Shown here: positions 13,183-25,988 of the stretch, in pieces
Layout of the letters: the number at the start of each line of letters is the position of its first letter
How positions within the stretch are numbered: position 1 is the first letter of the stretch
The notes under the pieces: model-generated
Seen by the model: the letters and a program-made list of their open reading frames with translations, nothing else
Database searches by the model: none
Told to the model about the DNA's origin: nothing
Position numbers and translations under genes: made by a program
NCBI GenBank assembly: GCA_017979445.1
Contig: CM030715.1
Span: 33,849,756-33,913,755 of the forward strand
Direction: 5' to 3'
Length of the DNA: 64,000 nt
Source of the DNA: Akebia trifoliata
Lineage: Eukaryota; Streptophyta; Magnoliopsida; Ranunculales; Lardizabalaceae

Positions 13183-14140
13183 ATATACATTTTTTTTTTA
13201 TATTTTTTATTTTGATTTCTGCTTAGGTTCTGTTTTCTACCATAAGGGCATTTTTGGCTGCAAAGGTTAAGGATATTTCCTAAGTTAGCTTCTTGTCTTC
13301 ATTCTTCCACGAGAAAAGCTGTTGGTATACTCTTTTCTTGGACTAGAATGGAACTAACTATCCACCCAAGCACACCCGGCTTCCAAAGTTTTCTTGACTT
13401 GGTCGCAGTAGCAAGAATCTTCTGCCTATGGTGCTGCTCTTGCTCCCACTTCTGATCATAAATAGTTCATTTTATAGTTTTTGATGATGCTCCTACTCCG
13501 AACATAAAGCTGCTACCTAGAATTTTTGGTTACTAAGGTTTGGGCAGAATGATCTATTCCGTACAAAAAGAATAATACCATTAACTTACCTTCATTAGTG
13601 ACCAACTGCCATTCTGTATATTTATTTCTTCAAAAACTATATGAAACAATGATTTTTTGAAATCTTGCCCATTAATCCTAATAATATGTTGCTAAAATAG
13701 TCAGTGCCATAAATAGATTTCTTAATGTGCTACCTGTATGAATTGATACCATCGATCAACGATTTAACAATTAACTAATAACTGATTTCTTTTAAGATTG
13801 TCCCAACTTGCTAAGTTGGTGTAGCTTATGACCATATGACAACCTCTCTAACTACTAGTAGTAACGTGCTCGCCTATGAAAGAAAGGAATTAAGATAACT
13901 ACAGGACAAAATGTTTTTTATTTCATAATTGGACCTTGCATTTACCCTTATATTATAATCTAAATTTGATTACATGAAATGATAAAATTATTATTTTTCT
14001 ATTTACAGTTTATATTGCATTAATTTGATTATGATCCCAACCAACCAGAAAGAATGAATCATTACGGTTGGCTTCGCTAGTAAAATCTTAATGACATCCT
14101 AATATAAAGGGGTTTGCCTATGCCAGATTTTTACTATTTG

Positions 14141-14652
14141 TGCAGGGCAAGCTGTGAATTGGGGAGTCATATTTTACTTCATTGTCCTTTTGGTGTGAAT
14201 ATCTAGAGTCACTTTCTTTGCCTCTTCCAAATTGACTGTGTTTTCCCAAATTTGGTCCGTTCTTTGTTCTTGGGTTGGAGCCTTAATGTTTTCTCATGCA
14301 AGAAAAGGCATCGTTGATCCATTCTCCCCTTTGCTATATGTTGGAGGCTTTGGAAAGAGAGAAACAAAAGGACCATCTAGGGATGTAGAAAGCTTATGAT
14401 GTAATTTTGGAAATCTTGTGTTTGCTTTTCTTTTGGTGCAAGTTGAGCAAAAGACTTTGAGGGTGTTTTTTTCGAGGACTTAGTCTTCAAGTGGGAAGAG
14501 CTTTGTGGTTTGTGATGTCATTGGGCGGGTTTTGTTGTATCTTCTTTTAGTTTGTTTAGGTTTTGTGCTTCTTTCTTTTTGTTTGTTTTTTTTGTACCCT
14601 TGGGGACCACCTCAACTTCCTTTTCTTCTTCGTCCTTTTCTAATATTATAAT
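14141..14652 (+). mobile_element. Degenerate L1-type LINE 3' end (zf-RVT region) in helicase intron 3
   Basis: The plus strand reads the zinc-binding tail of plant LINE reverse transcriptases: C..SCELGSHILLHCPF, then WRLWKERNKR. Stop codons interrupt it at several points. Downstream is the TGTACCCTTGGGGACCACC-like sequence typical of LINE 3' ends, then TAATATTATAATACTT. It belongs to a different subfamily and orientation from the LINE at 20359-22466. Confidence 0.7.
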
Positions 14653-15324
14653 ACTTAGAAAAAAAATAGCTCTTTACTAATTTCTTTTGGTTCCAAAAAT
14701 AAATGCATTTTTTGAAAGTTTTATATAACATTTTAAGATTTTTTTGGATCGGTAATGACCTTTTAAGATTACTATGCATATAATTTGTTCAAAATAAGGG
14801 TCCATTGGAGAGCTGAAAGCTATCTTGTACTATGTTACCTGGATACACCATGGATATAGCCTTGATATGGCATGAATATAGGTTTTACACTTAATTGAAG
14901 TATCCCACATGGATAAGACCATGATTCAAAATTTTGTGCTTTTTTGGAATGGTCAGCTGTACATTCTCTGGTTTTGGTCAAAATTGAAGTGGAACTTCAA
15001 CATCGAAACATTAAATGTCAAAATGTTTCAATTGAGAATCTTTGGTTTTTCTCTTGACCGAAATGTTGCCTCGATTTGAGATTCGAAACCTTGGATGTGA
15101 CATTCCTTTTGAAGTATCCAAGTAATATAATCCCAACCATGTTGATATTTTTGGGAATTTAAATATATTTATGAGAAAGCTATTTCCTTTTAATAACAAA
15201 AATCCTAAGATATGCTCAAAGAATAAAATCTTTAGGATTTGCATGTGATTAATGTGGAGTTGATGTGTTATATAAGGTCAATTTAAACATTTTAATTAGG
15301 GATGAAAATATTCCTAGAACACTT

Positions 15325-15534
15325 TGTTAACAGTAGTTAGTTTAGTTATTTTAGTCTATGTTTATTTTAGTCTTTTCATGGTTATGTCATTTTCTGTCTC
15401 TTCCTATTTATTTGTGTAAGTATATAAACAATACACAAGGAGAAATAATCAATCTGATTTTTTTCTAGAATTTCTTCTCTTCTCTTTCTCTCTATCTTCT
15501 CTAAAACCCTAGATCAGTTTCTACATGGTATCAG
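15325..15534 (+). mobile_element. Ty1/copia LTR with primer-binding site remnant, helicase intron 3
   Basis: A 201-bp segment (15325-15525) starts TGTTAACAG and ends CTACA, as LTRs do with TG...CA. Immediately after it comes TGGTATCAG, the complement of the 3' end of initiator tRNA-Met, which is the primer site of most plant copia elements. The TATATAAACA-like box and CT-rich leader before the 3' end fit an LTR promoter. No gag or pol follows; unrelated repeat-like DNA with GTCCCACATTGGAC occurs about 100 bp further on. Confidence 0.7.
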
Positions 15535-17291
15535 TGACGGCCTTCTCTCCTCCACGTTACCCAGTTCATATCTCCACGTGCTTTGACCCAGTCCGGTCCA
15601 CACGTGCGGGACCGTGTTGAGTTTAGTCCCACATTGGACATAAATTGCCTCGTCTCCTTATAAGATTGTGGGCCTCTCTACTCATTGCCAATTAGTTTTG
15701 AGTTGGACCCCTAAATTTATCACACTCTTGCCTTCCAATTATGGATCTATGCATTTCAAGTGGCCGACCAACGCTCGGGGAGCCTAATTATCAATTCCAA
15801 GGCTAAAACTCAGGTAGCCACTATAGAGAGGTTAATTTCCTAAGATAAAAAGCACAAATTGTTTGGCTACTACTATTTAAATGGTTTGATGGATGAGCGG
15901 TTTGATTTGTAATATTGTTATTGTTTTTCACAATTTCCACTATGTTCGGGGCAACTGTAGCATTTGACTTCTCGTGCATCACATGTGCCACCATTATGTC
16001 TAAATTTTGAAATAATTGCTTGTTATTTGGGGCATCAATTTGAACATTGATTATCCCTTTTGTATAATGCAGTTGTTATACTGGTTCCAACACGAGAGTT
16101 GGCACTTCAGACATCGCAAGTCTGTAAGGAACTTGGGAAGCATTTGAAGATTCAAGTCATGGTCACCACCGGGGAACCAGTCTGAAGGACGATATCATGC
16201 GTTTATATCAGCCAGTCCATTTACTTGTTGGGACTCCTGGAAGAATACTTGATCTTGCAAAAAAGGGTGTTTGCATCTTGAAAGATTGCTCGATGCTTGT
16301 TATGGATGAGGTAGGATGTAACGATATTTTAATTCCTCTAAATCTGTCTAGCTTGATAGATTTAACTATGATTAATTCCTCTAAATCTTTCTATTTTGGT
16401 AAATTAATTAAGACAATTTAGAGAGACCGCTCATTTCTTTTCTTCGTTTGACAAGTGGTGAGTGTTGTTGCTTATGTGAGAAACTGTGTGATTTGCATGT
16501 GCTATAATATTGATCTTCCTGTTTGATGTTTGTTGTGTTATATTATTTGTTTATGCCTCCGTGTTAGTCTGGGGAAGGCTGGGTTTTTGCTCTGTTTTAC
16601 AGTAGTGCTTCTTTTTCAGTAAGATTCCTTTGAGCATTTTCAGTAATAGAAATGGTTAGAATTTAGGTTTAAGAGTAAATACCATCTATGAAGACATACA
16701 TCAAATATATGCTTTTGTCACTTGGGAATTAGAACATAGGAAATGGGTTTTGTGCAAGTTGCAGACAGTGATTTCACAATATCTACGGTCCGATTTTAGC
16801 TCTCATTTTTTTTCTTTGGAAGTTGCGCCATCCCTAGTGAGATCTCTTATTAATTGTTGAAATAATGTTTGGTGGAAGTAATTAATTTAGGCGATTGTGT
16901 TTTCTCTTTGGTATTCTGGTTGTCTTTAATTCTTATTACGGCTTGCGAGGTAAGCATTACAAGAGTGATAACATGTGCACTTTGTGTTTCCCAGGCTGAC
17001 AAACTCTTGTCCCCAGAGTTTCAACCTTCGGTTGAGCAGCTGATTCGTTTTCTACCTGCAAATCGGCAATTTTTGTTGTTTTCAGCAACATTTCCTGTAA
17101 CTGTTAAGGATTTCAAAGATAGATATTTACAAAAGCCGTACATCATTAATCTCATGGACGAGCTTACTCTCAAGGGTATAACACAATACTATGCTTTTGT
17201 AGAAGAAAGACAGAAAGTCCACTGCCTAAACACTCTTTTCTCTAAGGTTTGTCCTGAACTGATATATGCGATGTATCATTTTTCATGTTCA

Positions 17292-17293
<2 letters not shown>

Positions 17294-17329
<36 letters not shown>
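17294..17329. repeat. (TA)n microsatellite near the end of helicase intron 5
   Basis: About 36 bases of alternating T and A, 48 bp upstream of the exon 6 acceptor. It is a likely polymorphic site and not coding. Confidence 0.95.
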
Positions 17330-17330
<1 letters not shown>

Positions 17331-18934
17331 CGAGCTTATGGGCCCTTTATTTGATCCATTTATTGGTTCATTTCCAGCTTCAAATCAACCAGTCGATCAT
17401 ATTTTGCAACTCGGTTAATCGGGTGGAACTATTGGCCAAGAAAATTACGGAGCTTGGCTATTCTTGCTTCTACATTCATGCTAAAATGTTGCAAGACCAT
17501 CGTAACCGAGTTTTTCATGACTTCCGAAATGGTGCTTGCAGGAATCTTGTTTGTACAGGTATGATGCTAGCTTCCTCTTCCGCCACGAAGAGGCTCTTTA
17601 ATACCGTTATATGCAAAAAGTAATGGATATGGTTGAGAAATACATTTTCAAAATATTGTAGCTCATATCAAGTGTAAAACATAGAAAGAATTTTTTTAAC
17701 AATCTGATACGTTTAAATTATATTAACCAATGCATAAATAATAGATGGAACAGAATATTTGAATAGGCTAGTTTTTGTTTGAGAAAGTTTGTAGGCATGT
17801 GTCCAACACATGCACACGACACAGCGTCTGAGATGGCTAATTCGTGGAAGTTAACTTTCACGATTGAGGCAACAAAATCTATATGTGAAGTTTTGATTTC
17901 AGGAATTTTCAACTCTAAGATGCTACTTGTATCTATACATCCTAACTTCCTCATTCTCTAACCAACATCACCATTTTTATTCTTCTAAGACCACCTTAGC
18001 TCAATCAGTTGCATAACACATTGGTTCCAAGAACACAATCATTGAATAAAATAGATCCTTTTCTTTTCCTTGTGGTATAATACTCAAAAATATAAATAGC
18101 GTATTTTAATTCTTGTAACATAATTTTACATGGAATCTTGGACATGCTCCCGTTTCCTTGTACTTTTAATACAGCCACTTCAGATTTGAAATGGCTCACT
18201 CTTCATGGTATTTCTTTTTCTTTATTTATAAAGGCTTTTCTTTTCCTATAAAAAAATTGAGTGCAACACAACTTTTGGTGCTGTCAAGGGAAAATTACAG
18301 GCAAATGACAGTTCTTATTCTTGAAGAAAGATGCATTTTTTTTTTTAATACAAAAAATGGGAGGTTACTCTTTTTGGACGTGATATTAACTTCTGTCTCT
18401 TGGATGAAGTAGCTATTTTAGTATTTTGGAAGCAAATCCTAAGAGACAATTGGAAGATGCATTTCAGATGCTAATCTCTTAATTTTTTTTTTTTTTACTT
18501 CGGCAGATCTGTTCACTAGAGGGATAGACATTCAAGCAGTCAATGTTGTTATAAACTTTGATTTCCCTAGAAACTCAGAAACGTATCTGCACAGGGTATG
18601 TTAAATTCTATTTTTATATATGGTCACTCTAGCTACTTATTTCCAGATGGATATAAGTTTCTTTTTTACAGGTTGGTCGATCAGGAAGATTTGGACATCT
18701 GGGGCTAGCTGTGAACTTGATCACTTATGAGGATCGCTTCAACTTGTATGTATCTTGGTTCCTGTGACATTGTGAAGTATACAGATATAGAACCGATTCT
18801 TGCAGTTATCTTTATTTCATTGATCAAAGAATGATAATTTCTTGGTTTCTAACAGGTATAGGATTGAGCAAGAACTTGGGACTGAAATAAAGCAAATTCC
18901 TCCACAAATAGACCAGGCTATTTACTGCAGGTGA

Positions 18935-20344
18935 CCTGTGATTGTACTCTCTCCATGCTCTCAACAATGGTGAGTAAAAGCAAAGATCTGGCTACATGTA
19001 CATACCGGCCTGTGAAGTAAGTCCTTATTTTCTAACAATACGTGCTAAATATTTATTTCAGTTGGACATGAATGCCCAACATCTATCACCGCTATGTTGT
19101 GCCCACTTTGTTTTGTTTTTGTTGTATCAAAACTCAACATGACCCCTCAGTTCTAGGCATGCACAGATAAAGTTACATGTATTTTTAATCTGCTCTTTTA
19201 ACCCAAGCCCATTTCACATTTTTTGAGGTTTTGGTTTCTGTTAAGTTGTGTGGGATTTCCCCTTATTTCCTAGGATATGCTATGGCCAAGGTCGTTTTTC
19301 GTATTGCTGCGTCTATATTTTAATTCTCTGAAATAATCTGTAATGCATTTTAGATTAAGGATTTCATATCTTTCTTGTGTCTTTTTTTTTTTTGTAAAAA
19401 AAAAAAAATTTTTTTTTAGAGGTTTTAGTTACTGTTATGTGTGAGATTTCCCCATATTTCCTGGGATATGCTATGGCTAAGTTTTTCATTCTACTGAAGT
19501 GATTTTTATTGCCTGTAATAGTTTACATTGCATTTAAGATATTCGGAGTTTTTCATTTCTTTCTTGTGCCCTTTAATTTCTTCTGATTGGATTTCTATGC
19601 TCTCTAAATAGCACTCGAAGTATAATAATGCATGATTTTGGTGTAGACTAGATTTCTTGAGACACTCCATCAATTTGAACTTCTTTTATCTTCATCTTTT
19701 TCTATTTATGTCGGTAGCAGTCTTAAAATTGAAACTGGAAATGCACATCCGTCTTAATATAATGTGCCTGTAGCACTTAGTGGGTTCATTTCTTTAGTCT
19801 TAAGATCACTGAGATGATTGAGTCATTCTTCATGAATTAAATTAAACTTGTGCAACTGCCCTGTTTATCGTTGGAGGTCATTGACGATGCTTTGGCACTC
19901 ACTACCTATGTCATGTGTTCCAGTGATGCTGAAGCAACACAACTCATAGAAAAAATTGTCTTTATTTATCCCAATAGTTTGGATGAGTTATGAGATCTGT
20001 TCCTAATATTCCGAACTGCAAACCAGTACTAAGCAAACCAGTTTGTGGTTTGATTCATACTGACAATGAACCTGTTACAACCCTGTTTTTGTCAAATATT
20101 GGATCCTCCCCACAAACAAATCCACCACCGCATTTTGGTCAAGGTAAGAGATAACCCGCCCCCCCTAGCACACTGTGTTTTGGTATGTATTAGAGATACC
20201 CTGTTTTTTATTTTGCTCAATATTAGAGATACCCATGTTTTCAAACCAATGCCATGCCCCCTTGATCTAGGTCTTCTTCTCTAAGGCTTCAGTGAAGTAC
20301 GTAAATACTCTCTATGAAACTACCTCTACAAACTGGGTTCATTT
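18935..20344 (+). other. Helicase 3' UTR and downstream DNA with a ~191-bp tandem duplication
   Basis: The first few hundred bases are probably 3' UTR. A tandem duplication covers about 19215-19405 and 19406-19596: both units have a GAGGTTTT, GAGATTTCCCC/GGGATTTCCCC, GGATATGCTATGG order (19273 and 19464) and end with TTTCTTTCTTGTG/TCTTTCTTGTG. The remainder shows no ORF that resembles a known protein. Confidence 0.6.
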
Positions 20345-20358
20345 TAGAGTGGCAAATT
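20345..20358. repeat. LINE target-site duplication, left copy
   Basis: TAGAGTGGCAAATT, identical to 22467-22480 on the other side of the LINE. Confidence 0.9.
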
Positions 20359-22466
20359 TTTTTTTGATAAGTATAATATATTGCAAAAAGGAGAACTGAA
20401 TACAAGGAGGCCGAGAAGGCCTCAACAGAACAACAAGGAAAATAAACAAACAAAAACACTAATTACATAAAGAGTCCCATCTAAAAATAAAATCATCAAA
20501 AGAAATCCCTGCAAACTCTATGTTTTGCTTAGACCATAGGTATAATAAACCCAAGATCTCTAAAAAACCTGCATGAGAGCTTCTGATCTTATCGTTAAAC
20601 ATCTTATTATTTCTCTCAATTTAAATCCCCCAAGCAATAGTCGAAGGAAGCATAGTCCACAGGTAACATTTTCTGGTGTGGAAGACATTACTGGTCCATT
20701 CATCCAACAATGAAGAAAACTTACGAGGAAGAACCCAATTAATACGAAATAAACCAAGGAAATTGGACCAAATTTGATAAGAAAATGAACAATGAATTAA
20801 AATATGATCAACCGATTCCCTTTCCAATAAGCAAAGGGGACAATAATTGGGAGTGATCCAACCCCGAATAATTAAGTTATCCATTGTAAGAATCCTACCA
20901 AGGGACGCCAACCAAACAAAGAAGTGATTTTTGAGGGCACTGACCTTGACCAAATGATAGAACTTGGGATGGCTCGCTCAGCAAGAGGAGTGAGCCACTT
21001 ATAGAATGACCTTACAGAGAATCTCGAATCCTTCGCTCTAGTCCATTCCCACCTATCCTGTTCGCTTTCATTGAGGTGACATGTATGCAGGAGATCAAGG
21101 AAAGATGTAACCTCAGTTAGCTTCCAATCATTAAAATTTCTTCTGAACCTCAAATCCCAAGTAGGATCAGACTCGTTGCGAATCAAGCACTGCTGAATTG
21201 AACGGTTCTTCTTAATAGAACAAGTGTATAAGGATGGGAATTGAGTCGCCAGAGATGAAGAGTCGCACCAATTAGCTTCCCAAAATCTGATTCTGTCCCC
21301 CATGCCTGCTTTGAATCTAATCCCTTGCTTGAAATCCTTGCTAACTTCCAAAATCCCTTTCCAAACACTACACCCATACGAGACTTTAGACTCGTCGTTG
21401 TACCAATCTAGACTCCTGTCCCCGTATTTAGCCTTAATCACCTTCCTCCACAAACTACCCCTCTCCTTACCAAACCTCCAAAGCCACTTCCCTAGAAGCG
21501 CTTTATTGGTTAATCTAAGACCCCTAATGCCCAGACCCCCATTCTTCTTGGGCATGCAAATCGTCTTCCATCTAACCAAATGATACTTCTTCTTACCGTT
21601 CTTATCATTCCACAGAAAGTTCCTCATGAGCCTTTCCAATCTAAGTTCGACGGACCTCGGAAGAGTGAATAGAGAAAGAAAGTAAACTGGAATACTCGTT
21701 AATGTGCTTTTTATCAAGGTCACTTTCCCTCCTTTCGACAAATAATTGGCCTTTTACGTACTCAACCTTCTTTCCAGCTTCTCAACCATGTCATCCCAGA
21801 TTTTGGACTATTGTAAGGTGCTCCCAACGGTAAGCCCAAATAGGAAGTGGGCAAAGTATCATACCCACAACCAAGAGTTGTGACCATCAAATGAATATCC
21901 TCTACCTCCCCTACTCCGAACAATTTACTTTTTTGCAAGTTAGCATGTAAACTTGACATGGCCTCAAAACAGCACAACAGCACACGGAGCACCCTCATTT
22001 GATCCCTCGAATGCTCCAAAAACAATAGGGTATCATCGGCAAATTGAAGGTGAGAGATCAACGGTCCTTCATTCACCCTAAACCCCGAGAGTTTACCTAA
22101 GTCGACCGCTCTTCTAAACAACCTCCCTAAAGCTTCAGTAACAATAAGATACAAAAATGGAGATAACGGATCCCCTTGCCTCAAACCTCTTGACCTTCTA
22201 AAAAAACCCGTTTGGCTTCCATTGACAAGAATCGAGTACGATATCGTTGTAACACATTTCATTATCCAACTTATCCACCTCAAGCCAAAACCCATCCTCC
22301 CCATCATATATTCTAAGGACTCCCAGCTCACATGGTCATAAGCCATTTGTAAATCAATTTTTCCTATCATCCCCTCTTCCTTATTTTTAATCCTAGAATC
22401 TAGACACTCATTAACTATCAGAACGCCATCTAAAATTTGTCTACCCTTGATAAAAGCTCCTTGCTC
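20359..22466 (-). mobile_element. 5'-truncated L1-type LINE (reverse transcriptase plus zf-RVT), with target-site duplication
   Basis: Minus strand. The inserted part opens at EQGAFIKGRQILDG and gives the RT core: KIDLQMAYDHVSW, SRGLRQGDPLSPFLY, QFADDTLLFL (FADD catalytic motif), SYLGLPLG. Then come GGLGIRGL, FRWR-type connecting sequence and the zinc-binding tail CPLCLLERESVDHILIHC. It ends in a short A-tail (T-run at 20359-20365 on the plus strand). The frame is broken by one-base losses near 21750 and 20880-20950 and by a TAA within AWGI*IERN. Identical 14-bp direct repeats TAGAGTGGCAAATT at 20345-20358 and 22467-22480 mark the insertion exactly. The endonuclease and ORF1 are missing through 5' truncation. 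Confidence 0.93.
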
Positions 22467-22480
22467 TAGAGTGGCAAATT
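22467..22480. repeat. LINE target-site duplication, right copy
   Basis: TAGAGTGGCAAATT, identical to 20345-20358. It marks the 5'-truncated end of the minus-strand LINE. Confidence 0.9.
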
Positions 22481-25400
22481 GTGAAACCAAATTCAAACTT
22501 AGCTGAATCATGTAACATAGTTTTGGATGGTGGTGATTTTTTATGCTATATATTCTAATTGGTGTGATGATATATCTTGATATGCTTTCCTTATCTTCTG
22601 CTTTTTATCAACAAATTGTATCAACATGTTTGGCTTCTCTAAGCTATTTCTGACTCATGATTTTGTATTGACCTTCATGTTGTGTTTCTTATTAGTTGTT
22701 CTTAGTAATCAATATCTTATTCTCTTTGATGTCTTTGTCTAGTGCCTACTAAGCTGTGTCATCCTTGAAAGCATCTAATTCTGAGATGGAGAGGCATTTT
22801 GGGAATCAAGTTGATTTTGTGGAACTCTCTACTTGATCCACTTGGTGTGACCTTTTCTACTTCATACTGCTAGTGTGTGTAGATTTTCATAATGCTGAAA
22901 CCTTTATGGTCATGAGAAGATACTTTAGAATGATTTGATAGAGAGTTGGATTTATTCTGTTGGTTTAATTTTACTTTCTCTTTGTCGTCTTCCATCCAAA
23001 TTTTATTTGCACCAGGCAGATTTAGTTTCCAAAAATGAGATATTTTATATATAAATATATTTTACTTTATCTAATGTTGTGGTGTTTAAGCTTTTTGAAG
23101 TGTTGTATGGCTGATTTTATATTATCAAGGATTCTCATCGGCCTTAGTATTTTCACAACGCATGACTAGCCCACAATGTTTTGAGGAGATTAGAACATTG
23201 AGGGATGTTGTGAAAGTAGGTAAATAACGTGGAAGTTTAGCCGACCCAAAATCTTTGGGATAAGGCAAGGAAATTATGCTTAGTTTAGCAGTCAACTGCA
23301 TCATTCACTCTATGACATCTTTTGGCACCTAAGATTTAAGATCCCATTTCAATTCAATTTTTTTTCCTAAAAAAGAAGTGAAAAATAAAAAATTATGATA
23401 ATTGAAAAAATCTGAAACATTCAATTTGTTTTGTTCTGGTCTGAACTTGGTTGAGATCACGATATTTTGCTTAAGCATCCTGATACCTTTGTCCAATGAT
23501 GTCTTCTGGGATGGGATCCTAATCTTTGGGATCTTCTTTTAGTTTGAACGTTTATATCAGAATGGTCCTCCCCCCCAAACGTATGGTCAGAGTTTCTTAG
23601 GTAATAAAGTCTCTGTATATCCATATGAGGATTGTGGACCTCTGACCACGCTTGCGTTCTGACAATAAAAATAAATGTCTTAGTTTTGCGTGGCAGAAAC
23701 AAAATGATTGTGTGAAGTAACTCATATTCCCACTTGTTTATTTCTTTTTTTCCGAATTGATCTGGTATTTCCGTTTTGAGAAACCTTATCTCAATTCTCT
23801 TGTTTCTCTCTTTATTTTTTTTTTTCCCTCCATAAATATGAGAGCTTCGTTGACAAATTTTCAATTCAAACTATGTGCCGTGTTAAAGTACAAACATATT
23901 AAATGGTTCTATTTAAACGAGTACGAGTGCAGAAATTTCTCACAAAGCAACCAACAACTACTCGAGAGTTGAGACACCCACCAACATGCACAGTTCCAAC
24001 GTAGTAGTTAGTTGAGGCGTTGTGGGATAAATGTGCCTACTTCATGCACTGATATTTTGAACCCCACTGTACTGTACATGCGTCTGTCTTGTGTCCAATC
24101 ATCCTATTTAATATTGTCCTCTTCTGTAAATTATTATATTATTATTATTAAATGGCTTCCACTGTCCCCATTTGCCCTTGACCTATTGAGCGATACAAGG
24201 TAGCTGAACGATCATTAAATGTTACCCATTTAATGGTTGATGAAATAAAAACGACGAACTTGATGTGGTGCAGCAGTATCAAATACTTTCTACTATATGA
24301 AGTAGAATGATAGGGAAATCGATGGTGCACACAGCTTGTGGTAGGGCCCATTTTTAAACAGTCAATCTATAGCTGATCTGATTGGTGGTTAGGTTAACAT
24401 ATTTCAGCTGGGTCATAACTCCTATCAAATGAACGATAGGATACCACATTGCATCAAATCAGGATTCAAAGCAGGTATTTTGACTCATTCAGCATAGTAT
24501 TCCCTAAAATATTTGCAGCTAAACTAACCCAACAAAGGAGGTAATTTTTTTTATCATCCCTGAAAAATGGTAACGTAGCTCCCCTAACAAGAAAAATAAA
24601 TGAATGATCAAGAAAGTCTCAAAAAAATTATCAATAGAAAATTAAACTAATTTCTCAAACATGGAACTTATGTTTTAAAAACATTTATGATTTTGACACA
24701 CGTACACATCAGAAATGTCCCCTCTTGATGTACATTTCAATGTTTATCGCACTCTTTTAAAAAAAAATCTATTCGTAGTACTGTGTGTTCCTGATTTTGT
24801 GAGATCCTGAAAGTTAAATCTGCATGAGTTGGCCCCATTGGACCATACACAACAAAGTTTAAACACCATACAATCTCGTCGTTGGAGAATGACTCCATTA
24901 TATGATATTATGCCTCATCTATCTATCGTACATGTGGAATATACCATCTAATATGATGGTTTTACATTTGACTGTTTAACAATTATTTCCAATTTCTTTA
25001 CATATTTTTTACCTTTCAAAGAAAAAAATTATTTATCAATTTTTATGGTTGAAATTACATGTAATGAAATACCAATGAATACTTAAGTCCATTTGTAAGT
25101 GGGTAAAAACTCAATTCTAGTCAAATTAATTTTAAACAGTAAAGACTTGAGGTGCCTATAATTTTCAAGAAAGTTAGATCGCTAATTTTTTTTTAATCTT
25201 TAACAAATTATTAAATGATCAATTTTTGATGAATTTACAATTCCAACTCACTGTTCATTTTAATTATCAGAAAGTGAACAATCATGAATTTAAAGGTTTT
25301 AAAGTGATTATTTCACAGGTTTAAAGTGATAATTTACAAGTTTGTCACTTAATCTTACGAAATAGTACTTTAAAACCGTCGAGTTCTAAATTTATTACCA

Positions 25401-25860
25401 TTCTCAATTTTTTTTAACGAAAACATGCTCATTCACATTTTGTTAATTAAAAACAGTTAATCGAAATAGTAAATAACTCAGTTTCAGCTCACGAAATGGT
25501 AATCCAGCCTCATTCATTTTTGGCTTTTTTAAATATCTCAACCGTCCTGTTGGTTTCTATTTTATTACACTCTGTGATTTACGTTCCAAGCAATGATGAC
25601 ATGAGTAGCACCCACTTTGACCATTTTCAAAATTTCTTTCTAAAAGAAAACAGAAGACCAATTTCGTAACTTTCACGAAAAAATACGGGTATTTTCGTAA
25701 ATTCGTATTACTTTTGCATGACAAAGTTTGACATCATTTAATTAATTCTACTTTATAAAAACTCAAATTTTCGCACCATTTTTGCTTCTTTGTAGAAACA
25801 GAAACCCAAAACGGAAACATAGAGAACTTCACGTCTGAGTTTTCTGGAAAATTTCGCCCT
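22481..25860. other. Intergenic DNA between the LINE and the MYB17 leader
   Basis: AT-rich. Several ORFs of 60-135 codons are present on both strands, but none contains a domain, signal or motif I recognise, and their composition follows the background. No RNA gene, TIR pair or LTR was identified with confidence. Confidence 0.45.
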
Positions 25861-25934
25861 AATTTTTTTTTTTTTTTTTCCAACAACCTTGAAGAAAGAG
25901 GGAGCGGACATTGGAAGACAAAATCGCCATTTTC

Positions 25935-25988
25935 ATGGCCGATAAGAAGTCTGTAACTATGGTGCCAAGCATTAATGGTTCTCTTTAA
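25935..25988 (+). CDS. Possible upstream ORF (17 codons) in a MYB17 5' leader exon
   Basis: ATG at 25935 opens MADKKSVTMVPSINGSL, stopping at 25986-25988. Fifteen bases later a strong donor-like site, GACGGTAAGAATC, could end a leader exon. The MYB start codon is 370 bp further on. If the leader is transcribed, this uORF would be read first. This is speculative: no cDNA evidence can be seen, and short ORFs occur by chance. Confidence 0.3.
   Translation: MADKKSVTMVPSINGSL

Larger units (their letters stand above)
10166..18934 (+). pseudogene. DHH1/DDX6-type DEAD-box RNA helicase (RH6/RH8/RH12 group), 9 exons, two -1 frameshifts
   Basis: Family role: ATP-dependent RNA helicase of P-bodies, acting in decapping and translational repression. 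Exons: 10166-10425, 11432-11492, 12752-12985, 16073-16310, 16995-17246, 17378-17558, 18507-18595, 18672-18745, 18856-18934. Exon 1 encodes an N-terminal tail rich in Gln and Asn. Visible motifs in order: Q-motif region GFERPSPIQ, Walker [22 protein letters not shown] (split between exons 4 and 5), [19 protein letters not shown]; the end is QAIYCR. Exon lengths sum to 1468 nt, exactly two short of a 489-aa frame. One base is missing near 12770-12773 (immediate stop at 12794-12796) and one in the G-run 16171-16174, which destroys the conserved TGGT segment. As written only ~121 aa would be made. Everything else is conserved, so this is a very recent pseudogene or an assembly error. No sense of which paralogue (RH6, 8 or 12) it is. 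Confidence 0.88.

Noticed and set aside
23457..23864. 135-codon minus-strand ORF
   Set aside because: No domain, low-complexity Lys-rich segments and background composition; no splice or promoter context.
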